Part shown: one piece after another, positions 37,501 to 45,007 of the stretch
Numbering within the stretch: the stretch's first letter is position 1
Layout of the letters: every line of letters starts with the position of its first letter
Origin: Gloeotrichia echinulata CP02
GTDB taxonomy: Bacteria > Cyanobacteriota > Cyanobacteriia > Cyanobacteriales > Nostocaceae
NCBI GenBank assembly: GCA_038087035.1
Contig: CP051187.1
Span: forward strand, 124,001-188,000
Reading direction: 5' to 3'
DNA: 64,000 nt
Position numbers and translations under genes: made by a program
Notes under the pieces: generated by a model
Told to the model about the DNA's origin: nothing
Database searches by the model: none
What the model saw: the letters and a program-made list of their open reading frames with translations, nothing else

Positions 37501-38472
37501 GTTTTTGCAATGGAACTTAGACTTATGGCGGTTTGTTCTTTTAATATGCTGACAAACATTGCACTTTTGGGAAGTGTACCGAGGGTCTTGGTGTACCACT
37601 CGTTTCCCTAAAGCTTCTGCTTTGTAAGCTAAGAACTGCTCTTGTTGGTAAAATGCCCAACTACCCAACCATTTATTCATTTTCTTACCGCGTCGTTGGG
37701 TACGAATGCTAGACAAGTCTTCCAGCACAAAAACCGCTATATCTGGTTGGTTAGCTAGCTTTTTACTTACACAATGGTTCGTGTCCTTCATGAACCGCTG
37801 CTCGCGTCCAGACATCGCCTTGAGGCGAAGTTTAGCGCTACGAGTGCCTTTTTGTTGGAGCTGACGACGATTGAATAAGTAACGTCTTTGAGTATTTCTA
37901 ATTTGGGAACTGGAGAAAAATTGTCCGTCAGAAGTTACTGCTTGATGGTAAAGCCCCTGGTCAATTCCCTGAATTCCCCCAGTAATTTCTGGCGGATTCT
38001 GTGATTCAAAAACCAGTCGAACCCAGAACTGTTTTGAAAGCTTTGAATAAGTTAAAGTTGCACCTCTAAATTCCCAAGTCTCAAAAACTTGTTTGAAATA
38101 ATCAGGAATTTCTAGGATTAATTTAACTCGCTTACCAATACAGGACAAGGTTAACTGATGTCCACGCAATGTCATAGTGCGCTGATCATACCTCAATCCT
38201 GATGTTGGTTTTTTTCTGGGAAGGCGCTGGAATTTAGTGGCTTTAATTGCTTGTAAAGCATTGTCCCTGACTGTTTGCAATAACGCAGAAGGAACACTCG
38301 TATACTGTATTCTTAGTAAATGATACAGTTGCTTGTGTGCCTTATTTTTGTTGTAGCTACTGTTAGCTAATGCCCAGTCAATATGAGCATTAAAAATTTC
38401 TGCACACTGATTCATCAAAGGCAGGAACCTTGTAGATGGTAAATCAACTGGGATACTAACAGTACGCTTCAT
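37366..38472 (-). CDS. tnpB: RNA-guided endonuclease TnpB (IS200/IS605-type, orphan)
   Basis: 368 residues. The RuvC-like catalytic triad is visible: Asp in QGIDQGLYHQ (near 185), Glu in VFVLEDLSS and Asp in HADLNASRNV. A zinc ribbon CNVC...CKNC lies between the last two. Length fits TnpB (350-400). TnpB uses a right-end guide RNA to cleave the element's excision site and is ancestral to Cas12. No Y1 TnpA lies beside it, so it is an IS1341-like stand-alone copy. All three acidic residues and the four Cys are present, so it may be active. Confidence 0.92.
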   Translation of the reverse strand: MKRTVSIPVDLPSTRFLPLMNQCAEIFNAHIDWALANSSYNKNKAHKQLYHLLRIQYTSVPSALLQTVRDNALQAIKATKFQRLPRKKPTSGLRYDQRTMTLRGHQLTLSCIGKRVKLILEIPDYFKQVFETWEFRGATLTYSKLSKQFWVRLVFESQNPPEITGGIQGIDQGLYHQAVTSDGQFFSSSQIRNTQRRYLFNRRQLQQKGTRSAKLRLKAMSGREQRFMKDTNHCVSKKLANQPDIAVFVLEDLSSIRTQRRGKKMNKWLGSWAFYQQEQFLAYKAEALGKRVVHQDPRYTSQKCNVCQHIKRTNRHKSKFHCKNCGHQTHADLNASRNVRDDYILSSTYRSLEQGSVNTPYVSGNSVS

Positions 38473-38777
38473 TAGAGAGCCACTCCGTTGCTTTGGCTGG
38501 GCATTTAATTACAGGCCAAATTGGGTGTAAAATGAGTATATCAGAAACTTTATATAGTTAAGCAATATACTCTAAAAATGAAAATACTTTCTAGTTCACA
38601 CGCCAAACACTGCCTTGGCTACCACATCATATTTTGCCCAAAGTAATGAAATCAATCTCTGCTGTGCATATATTTAATACTTTTAAAGATTTGAAACAGC
38701 GTAGATTTTGGGGATCTCGACTGTGGAGCGACGGAACATTCTACTCGTCTGTCGGTGGTGCATCGTCCGAGGCAATA
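38473..38777. other. region upstream of tnpB
   Basis: Probably contains the left end of the TnpB element near 38480-38540. No gene or clear hairpin end could be fixed. Confidence 0.35.
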
Positions 38778-38800
38778 AAGACACAGTAATCCTGTGTCTT
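38778..38800 (-). terminator. terminator of the small Cys-motif protein gene
   Basis: AAGACACAG (38778-38786), loop TAATC and CTGTGTCTT (38792-38800) form a perfect 9-bp stem. On the minus strand it is followed by TTTATT, 24 bp past the stop codon at 38824. Confidence 0.65.
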
Positions 38801-38823
38801 GATAACTCATAAGTTAAATTTAA

Positions 38824-39096
38824 TTAAAATCTAGCAGATGGTAACTTACCTTGCAGCATTTGAAATTTAGACTGAACACAATTACCGCAATTGCAACCAA
38901 GATGAGCTATCAGCGGATCAGATGCTTGATGTAATTTTGGCATTGTCAATTGGGGAATTTCTTGTACAGATGCTACGGTGATGATTTGTGTAGAAAATCC
39001 CGACTTGAGACTAGAAGCCTGGGCGGGATTAACTAGCCATAGCATAGATGCTAGAAATACAGGGCAAGCGAGCAAAATTAGTTTTGCTAAATCCAT
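38824..39096 (-). CDS. small secreted protein with C-terminal CxCxxC motif
   Basis: 90 residues from the ATG at 39094-39096 (MDLAKLILLACPVFLASMLW). The open frame extends 36 codons further, but those codons include tandem-repeat sequence and are unlikely to be translated. A signal peptide with likely cleavage after NPAQA is followed by a short mature part containing HLGCNCGNCVQ. The CxCxxC could bind metal or a redox partner. The family is not recognised. A good terminator follows. It is unlinked to the WD40 gene by any clear operon signal. Confidence 0.6.
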   Translation of the reverse strand: MDLAKLILLACPVFLASMLWLVNPAQASSLKSGFSTQIITVASVQEIPQLTMPKLHQASDPLIAHLGCNCGNCVQSKFQMLQGKLPSARF

Positions 39097-39180
39097 GATG
39101 ACACTTAAATAGTTCTGGTGATATAGCATAGCCAATTTATTGCCTACTTTCAACCTATAGCGGTTCTCAGTTGGATATAG

Positions 39181-39302
39181 CAGGGGACTGGGGACTGGGG
39201 ACACAACGACCGCTCAGTGCATCGCTGGGGACTGGGTTACAAGTCTGATTGTGTCTAGGTTTTATCATCAGTTAATGTCCTAAGCACTTTGGCGGTTGCT
39301 AT
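39181..39302 (+). repeat. GGGGACT-type repeat plus dispersed AAGCACTTTGGCGG repeat (copy 2)
   Basis: 39181-39236 has GGGGACTGGGGAC and CTCAGTGCATCGCTGGGGACT. 39238-39302 is the uninterrupted form of the repeat at 25821-25894 and 54810-54978. It serves as the empty-site reference for the MITE at 54844-54946. Confidence 0.8.
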
Positions 39303-39447
39303 ACCTGACAAATTATATCGTCGCCTATAGGGGCATAGTCCATTAGGCATGGGGCATAGCAAAGATTCACCAATGCCCTATGCCCTATGCCCTATGCCCA
39401 ATGCCCAATGCCAAAACCCGCCACAAAGTCGGCGGGCGGCTGTCCCT
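39303..39447. repeat. short tandem ATGCCCT/ATGCCCA repeats
   Basis: About 39371-39412 contains heptamers ATGCCCT/ATGCCCA, preceded by a GGGGCATAG...CATGGGGC inverted arrangement. No gene. Confidence 0.7.
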
Positions 39448-40521
39448 CTACAGACACCTGGGGATGGATAAACCGCCGACTTCTAATGAAAGTTTTGACC
39501 AAATAATTAATTCGCCTTGCTCCCCGCCTGCAGCAAGTAGCTTACCTTGGGGATGCCAAGCTAGGGAGGAAAACCCCCCTGATGCACCTGTGAGAATTTG
39601 GCATAGTTCCTGAGATTCCTTCCACAAACATAACCAGCCATCAGCAGCAGTGGAAGCGAGAAGGAAACTTTGGGGTGCAAAGGCGATCGCCGAAATCACA
39701 TCCACATGATTAGTTAACACTCGTGCTTCCCATCCCAAGGAATCATCTTCTAGCTTTTGCCAAACCACAATACCTTCAACGCTGGAAGATGCTAAAATCG
39801 GCGCACCTAGTTCGGTGGTAGCTTCTGACCATGCTAGTTGGCGAATTTTACCAGGGAAGCCACGCATTACCCAAGGGTCGGGGTTATCCCATTCTAAAAC
39901 AGTGACACTGCGATCCATATTACCAGAAGCCAGGAATCTGCCATCGCCAGACCAAGCCATCGCTACACTGACCGTAGGCATAGATAGAATGTATGGTTCT
40001 TCATCCCAGTCTTGAGTGTTCCAAATCTTGACTCCCTGATAACCACTAATCGCTAGATACTTTCCATCTGGACGCCAATCAATCCCCAATACTGAGGAGT
40101 TTTCAAAATTTAGGGTAACTAAAACCTCACAGCTATCAGCATCCCATACTTGGACATAACGCCCCAAACTAAAAGCCAGTTGGTTACTGGTAAGACTCCA
40201 AGCTAACTTGTCAACCCAAGCAGGGGTATTTTCCAAGGTGCTAATTAATTCTGTTTCTCGCCAAATTTTTACCCGTCCATCCTGTCCCCCAATGGCTAAA
40301 AATCTCCCATCTGGGGAAAAAGCAACGCCATCTACTGATTGTCCATGACCAGTTTGCAAAGTGGCTAAGTCGCCATTTTGCCACAGCACAACTTCCCCAG
40401 CAGCAGAAGTCGCAGCTAAAGTTGTACCATCAGGCGACCAAGCGATCGCCGTGACGTAATCTGATAGCTTTGCTGAATAGTGTTCTTCAAATTCCTGGGA
40501 TTTGTTGGTTGTTGAGTTCAT
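39448..40521 (-). CDS. WD40-repeat beta-propeller protein
   Basis: About 357 residues from MNSTTNKSQEFEEHY (ATG 40519-40521). An upstream in-frame ATG at 40590 would add 23 residues encoded by tandem repeats and is rejected. It has six or seven WD blades (ITAIAWSPDGTTLAA, VDGVAFSPDGRFLAIGGQDG, VLGIDWRPDGKYLAISGYQG, ISAIAFAPQSFLLASTAADG, FSSLAWHPQGKLLAAGGEQG), with no other domain or signal peptide. It is probably a cytoplasmic scaffold. It lies 389 bp downstream of the COG0523 gene on the same strand; co-function with that metallochaperone is possible but the gap is repeat-filled. Confidence 0.85.
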   Translation of the reverse strand: MNSTTNKSQEFEEHYSAKLSDYVTAIAWSPDGTTLAATSAAGEVVLWQNGDLATLQTGHGQSVDGVAFSPDGRFLAIGGQDGRVKIWRETELISTLENTPAWVDKLAWSLTSNQLAFSLGRYVQVWDADSCEVLVTLNFENSSVLGIDWRPDGKYLAISGYQGVKIWNTQDWDEEPYILSMPTVSVAMAWSGDGRFLASGNMDRSVTVLEWDNPDPWVMRGFPGKIRQLAWSEATTELGAPILASSSVEGIVVWQKLEDDSLGWEARVLTNHVDVISAIAFAPQSFLLASTAADGWLCLWKESQELCQILTGASGGFSSLAWHPQGKLLAAGGEQGELIIWSKLSLEVGGLSIPRCL

Positions 40522-40910
40522 GTGTGAGTGGGGGATTGGGGATTGGGGACACTTCGGCAAGCTCAGTGCATCGCTGGGGATTGGGGACACTTCGGCAAGC
40601 TCAGTGCATCGCTGGGGACTGGGGATTGGGGATTGGGGACTGGGGGACTAGTCCCGCGATTTCAAAGTCTTATACAATACTACTAAAACGCTGACACATG
40701 TAGATGTAGATTTCGCGTAGGGGCACGGCATTGCCGTGCCCCTACAGCTGGTATCATATCGTGTGGATTTAGGGGTATCTAAAAATTTATCCGGCTAAAC
40801 AAATAGTTTGAAATCGCGGGACTAGGGACTGGGGGATCAGGAAGTAGGGAAAAATTATTCAACATCCCCATCCTCCTCATCCTCCTATCTCCCAAGGTCC
40901 CGACCTCCCT
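40522..40910. repeat. GGGGATT-type tandem repeats and a GTAGGGGCACGGC palindrome
   Basis: About 40530-40650 carries GGGGATTGGGGAC units with two copies of a TTCGGCAAGCTCAGTGCATC module. A perfect GTAGGGGCACGGCA palindrome lies at 40717-40745. GGGACT units and CTCCTCAT-type repeats continue to about 40900. No gene. Confidence 0.8.
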
Positions 40911-41882
40911 TTAAGCTAGACAGGCGAGAAAATCTTGTTTAAGTTTGACTTCATCAAGATTGCGACCGATGAAGACGAGTTCGTTTTTAGGTGTTTCGTT
41001 GGGTTTCCAAGGGCGATCTGGTCTACCATCAAATATCATGTGTACTCCTTGGAATACAAATCGATTATCTTCCCCAGCAATATTTAAAATGCCTTTCATG
41101 CGGAAGATATCTGTCCCTTGGGTACGTAGTAATTCCGATAGCCAATCGTTTAATTTGTCTCCATCGATTGCGCCAGGTTCGACAAAAGCCACAGAATGGA
41201 CGCTTTCATCATGTACATGAGCATCTTCGCCTAAAAAATTGGGGTCAATTTCTAAAGCGCGGTCTAAGTCAAAGGCGCCTACACCCAGTAAAGCATCCAT
41301 TTCTAGTTCAGAGTTGCGAGTACGGTAGATTTTGGCGATCGCATTCATCCCCCGAATCCGTTGCTCTAACTCTTCTAATACATCTGGGGTGACTAAATCT
41401 GTTTTATTGAGTAAAATTACATCAGCAAAAGCAATTTGTTCTTGGGCTTCATCTGCATCCCAATGCTGCCAGATATGCTTGGCATCTACAACCGTTACCA
41501 CTGCATCTAAAGACAGTTGGTTTTGCATATCTTCATCGACAAAGAATGTCTGAATCACTGGCGCAGGGTCAGCTAATCCCGTGGTTTCAATGACTAGATG
41601 GTCAAATTTATCACGCCGCTTCATCAAGTTACCGATGATGCGAATCAAGTCCCCGCGCACTGTACAGCAGATACAGCCGTTATTCATTTCAAATATTTCT
41701 TCATCTGCATCGATAACCAATTGATTATCAATACCCACTTCCCCAAATTCATTAACGATCACAGCTACTTTTTTGCCGTGTTCGTAGGTGAGGATGTGAT
41801 TGAGTAGGGTGGTTTTACCTGCACCGAGATAACCAGTTAAAACGGTTACAGGGACGGAATTTGATGTTTCAGCAGAGATCAT
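40911..41882 (-). CDS. COG0523 GTPase metallochaperone (CobW/ZNG1-type)
   Basis: 323 residues. The G1/Walker A is GYLGAGKTTLLN (17-28), the metal motif GCICC is at 69-73, a G4-like LLNKTDL follows, and the C-terminal half holds a His-containing linker (DAHVHDESVH) and a CobW_C domain (FRMKGILNIAG, RFVFQGVHMIFDG). COG0523 proteins use GTP to insert zinc or cobalt into client proteins. The Zur-like palindrome 18 bp upstream points to the low-zinc class, known in Anabaena to be Zur-controlled. Clients are not identifiable here. Confidence 0.9.
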   Translation of the reverse strand: MISAETSNSVPVTVLTGYLGAGKTTLLNHILTYEHGKKVAVIVNEFGEVGIDNQLVIDADEEIFEMNNGCICCTVRGDLIRIIGNLMKRRDKFDHLVIETTGLADPAPVIQTFFVDEDMQNQLSLDAVVTVVDAKHIWQHWDADEAQEQIAFADVILLNKTDLVTPDVLEELEQRIRGMNAIAKIYRTRNSELEMDALLGVGAFDLDRALEIDPNFLGEDAHVHDESVHSVAFVEPGAIDGDKLNDWLSELLRTQGTDIFRMKGILNIAGEDNRFVFQGVHMIFDGRPDRPWKPNETPKNELVFIGRNLDEVKLKQDFLACLA

Positions 41883-41900
41883 AATCTCAAGGCAAGTTGA

Positions 41901-41915
41901 TGATAATCATTATCC
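41901..41915 (-). promoter_or_regulatory. Zur-box-like operator upstream of the COG0523 gene
   Basis: TGATAATCATTATCC is a 7-1-7 inverted repeat with a perfect GATAAT-C-ATTATC core. It matches the cyanobacterial Zur consensus TGATAATNATTATCA except for the last base. It is centred about 26 bp before the start codon, suitable for repression under zinc sufficiency. Confidence 0.75.
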
Positions 41916-41924
41916 GCCTATGAT

Positions 41925-42060
41925 AGCAGCTAGCAAGATCAGCGCCTACGAGACTGGTTCCCAATCCCGGTAGAATTCCTTTCAACCAATAAAGCATAAC
42001 TTCGGCAGCAGCAATATCTCTGTCCTGGAAATATCCACAAACACTACACTCATGCACTCT
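41925..42060 (-). pseudogene. TnpB C-terminal remnant
   Basis: The minus strand encodes RVHECSVCGYFQDRDIAAAE, then VMLYWLKGILPGLGTSLVGA: the second half of a TnpB zinc ribbon with the final catalytic Asp (DRDIAAAE) and the usual C-terminal tail. No upstream tnpB exists; the fragment begins at a truncated TTACAGCA-family element (42060-42120). It lies immediately beside the Zur-like box. Confidence 0.7.
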
Positions 42061-42120
42061 GTAGGGGCGCAAGGCCTTGCGCCCCAAAAGCGTGGTCTAT
42101 TTACCTGAAAATGGCTGTAA
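42060..42120. mobile_element. half copy of the TTACAGCA-family MITE
   Basis: GTAGGGGCGCAAGG palindrome followed by AAAAGCGTGGTCTATTTACC and ending GGCTGTAA at 42120, matching the right half of the copy at 50909-51005. The left half is missing and replaced by the TnpB remnant. Confidence 0.7.
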
Positions 42121-42133
42121 GTACGCAAGAACC

Positions 42134-44881
42134 TTAATTCGGCGGATCGAACTTATTAACAACTGTCGCCCAGATAATCATCGGTGAACCCACACCCAAA
42201 CAGAATAACCACTGCTGTAAAGTCAATGGCGCCGTTTCAAACACTTCATTAATCAACGGCACATGAGCAAACAATATTTGCAAAAGAATCGCCCCTAAAA
42301 TCCCAAAGCCAATAGCTGGAATATCCACATTTTCTTGAATTGTCCCGTCCATCTTGGCAATTAAATTCGGGATTAATTGACTAATGCTCAACAGATAAAA
42401 TATTCGCCCAGCAATTAAGGAATTAATCGCCATTGTCCGCGCTAAATCAATATTACCTGTTGTTTGGCGGATATATTCAAATACCCCAAATATCACAATC
42501 CAGTTAAACAAAGAAATTGCCAAAATTCGTCCTAATCTACTACCAGCAAGCAACGGCTCATGGGGATTTCGCGGTGCTTGTTGCATGACGTTTTGTCCTT
42601 TAGGCTCAAATGCTAAAGGCACTGTCATGGTGATAGAGTTCAACATATTCAACCACAGCACTTGTAAAGACAAAATCGGCAAATCTCTAGCCAATAATGT
42701 ACTAATCAAAATCGTCATCGATTCCCCACCGTTGACGGGCAAAATAAAGCAAATTGCCTTCAATAGGTTCTTATAAACTGCCCTTCCTTCTTCCACAGCG
42801 GCTTCAATGGAAGCAAAATTATCGTCTGTGAGCAGCATATCTGCTGCCTCTTTGGCAACTTCAGTACCTGCACCACCCATTGCAATGCCGATATCTGCTT
42901 GTTTTAAGGCGGGTGCATCGTTGACACCATCGCCAGTCATGGCGACGATTTCGCCTTTAGATTGCAAGGCTTCGACTAAACGTAGCTTTTGTTCGGGGGC
43001 GACGCGGGCAAATACGACACCTTCCTCTGCAACTTGGGCGAGTTCTGTTTTATCCATGTGCGCTAGTTCTGCACCTGTGAAGGCTAGAACTGAGCCATTT
43101 TTATTGATTCCCATCCGGCGGGCGATCGCCTGTGCAGTTACCGCATGGTCTCCTGTAATCATTTTTACCTGAATTCCCGCTGCTTGACAGGCTTCCACCG
43201 CTTTAATTGCACTCTCACGCGGCGGATCAATCATCCCCTGCAAGCCTAAGAAAATTAATCCTGTGGCAATATCTGGATGATCTACCGTATTTTGCTCATC
43301 GCTAACGGGCTTTTTCGCCAAAGCTAAGACCCGTAAGCCCTGCCGTGCCATAATATTTACTTCCCGCTCGATGCTGGTTTGCTTTAATGTTTCTACACAA
43401 TCTAGCGGGCGGGGTTGTCCATGAGTATTCAACATCAGGCTACAGCGCTGCAGAATTGCCTCTACAGAACCCTTGACGTAAATTGTATTACCCTTGGCTG
43501 TGCCGTGTAAAGTCGCCATGTACTGAAAGTCTGACTCAAAGGGTATCCCATCTAGTTTAGGCATTTGCTGGGCTAAGGTAGGCTGGCTGAAACCGGCTTT
43601 GTTCGCAGATGCAATTAATGCGCCTTCGGTGGGATCTCCCATTACCACCCACCTACCATTTTTCTTTTCTAACTGGGAATCGTTGCAGAGTATTCCGGCT
43701 ATCAAGCATTCTTGCAAACCCTTATCACTGTTCAAGTCTACTGGTTTGTCATCTATCAAAATTTCCCCATCTGGTGTGTAGCCTATCCCAGTGACAGTGT
43801 ATTGATGTCCTCCTGCATAGATAGCCTGTACTGTCATCTGGTTTTCTGTCAAAGTCCCGGTTTTATCGGAACAAATCACAGTTGCACTCCCCAAGGTTTC
43901 CACCGCCGGCAATTTGCGGATAATGGCGTTGCGTCGTGCCATGCGGGAAACACCGATTGCCAGGGTAACTGTCACTACTGCTGGTAAACCTTCAGGAATC
44001 GCACTCACTGTTAAAGCCACCGCCGCTTCTAAGGCTTCTTGAAACCCTCTAAAGCTTAATCCCACCACAAAGCAGAGGGTAGCCAAGCCTAGCACCATAT
44101 ATAGCCAACTCTGGCTGAATTTATCAAATTTTCGGGTTAAAGGGGTGGATATATCGGTGTGTTGCTCCATTAACTGGGATATGCGCCCTGTCTCCGTGGC
44201 GTTCCCTGTGGCAATTACGATACCTGTAGCTTGGCCAAAGGTGACGAAACCACCGGCATAAGCCATGTTTTTTCGCTCTGCTAAACCTGCATCTGACTTT
44301 AAAATTTTGAGGTTTTTTTCTACTGCTACAGATTCCCCAGTCAGGGCAGATTCATCTATTTGTAAATTCCGTACTTGAATTAACCGTAAATCTGCTGGGA
44401 CTTTATCGCCAGAGGTTAGCAATACAATATCTCCAGGCACTAATTCGCCCGAAGGAATGCGTAATTTTTGACCATCGCGGATGACAGTAGCTTCTGTAGT
44501 GATGGCTTTGGCGAGGGCGGCGATCGCACTTTCGGCTTTCGATTCCTGGATAAATCCAATTATGGCGTTGGTAGTTGTGACACCCCAAATTACTCCCGCA
44601 TTCACAAAACTACCAGTGACAGCTTTGACTAAACCCGCACACAACAAAATAATCAGCAGTGGTTGGTTAAATTGCAGCAGAAACTTCAACCACCAAGGCT
44701 TGGTTTTTTTTGCAGTTAGTTCATTCGCCCCGATTTCCGTTAACCGACGTTTGGCTGTAGCGGTACTCAAGCCATACTCAGCGTCACTTTGCAACTGCGC
44801 GATCGCTTCGGAAGTCTCTAAGCTATGCCAAACAGTCAGCTGCTTATCTTCTGGCGCGGTGGTAGATACAGCAGTCGCCAT
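42134..44881 (-). CDS. P-type (P2) cation-transporting ATPase
   Basis: 915 residues. N-terminal cation-ATPase domain (WHSLETSEAIAQLQSD), actuator TGES (LTGESVAVEK), membrane helix 4 PEGLPAVVTV, phosphorylation site DKTGTLTENQ (Asp near 339), MGDPTEGAL in the nucleotide domain, and GDGVNDAPALKQADIGIAMG in the P-domain; about ten membrane helices. The fold is PMR1/SERCA-like, but helix 6 reads LWLNMLNSITMTVPLAFEP where Ca2+ pumps carry N-x-x-T-D. The ion is therefore uncertain (Ca2+, Na+, Mn2+ or other). It is divergently transcribed from the AAA-like gene across a 120-bp gap containing an operator-like palindrome. Confidence 0.87.
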   Translation of the reverse strand: MATAVSTTAPEDKQLTVWHSLETSEAIAQLQSDAEYGLSTATAKRRLTEIGANELTAKKTKPWWLKFLLQFNQPLLIILLCAGLVKAVTGSFVNAGVIWGVTTTNAIIGFIQESKAESAIAALAKAITTEATVIRDGQKLRIPSGELVPGDIVLLTSGDKVPADLRLIQVRNLQIDESALTGESVAVEKNLKILKSDAGLAERKNMAYAGGFVTFGQATGIVIATGNATETGRISQLMEQHTDISTPLTRKFDKFSQSWLYMVLGLATLCFVVGLSFRGFQEALEAAVALTVSAIPEGLPAVVTVTLAIGVSRMARRNAIIRKLPAVETLGSATVICSDKTGTLTENQMTVQAIYAGGHQYTVTGIGYTPDGEILIDDKPVDLNSDKGLQECLIAGILCNDSQLEKKNGRWVVMGDPTEGALIASANKAGFSQPTLAQQMPKLDGIPFESDFQYMATLHGTAKGNTIYVKGSVEAILQRCSLMLNTHGQPRPLDCVETLKQTSIEREVNIMARQGLRVLALAKKPVSDEQNTVDHPDIATGLIFLGLQGMIDPPRESAIKAVEACQAAGIQVKMITGDHAVTAQAIARRMGINKNGSVLAFTGAELAHMDKTELAQVAEEGVVFARVAPEQKLRLVEALQSKGEIVAMTGDGVNDAPALKQADIGIAMGGAGTEVAKEAADMLLTDDNFASIEAAVEEGRAVYKNLLKAICFILPVNGGESMTILISTLLARDLPILSLQVLWLNMLNSITMTVPLAFEPKGQNVMQQAPRNPHEPLLAGSRLGRILAISLFNWIVIFGVFEYIRQTTGNIDLARTMAINSLIAGRIFYLLSISQLIPNLIAKMDGTIQENVDIPAIGFGILGAILLQILFAHVPLINEVFETAPLTLQQWLFCLGVGSPMIIWATVVNKFDPPN

Positions 44882-44914
44882 AACTATTTATTCCCTTTCA
44901 TAAAGTGTTATTAA

Positions 44915-44945
44915 TTATATAACACTAATTTTTGGTGTTAAATAA
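44915..44945. promoter_or_regulatory. operator-like inverted repeat between divergent genes
   Basis: TTATATAACAC (44915-44925) and GTGTTAAATAA (44935-44945) pair at 10 of 11 positions around a 9-bp spacer. It lies 34 bp before the P-type ATPase start and about 60 bp before the AAA-like gene. Size and position suit a dimeric regulator; none is identified. Confidence 0.5.
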
Positions 44946-45007
44946 CTAATTGCACTAAGAAATAAATTATGTATATCATAGTTATCCTCAATACTTGCTG
45001 AGTGATC

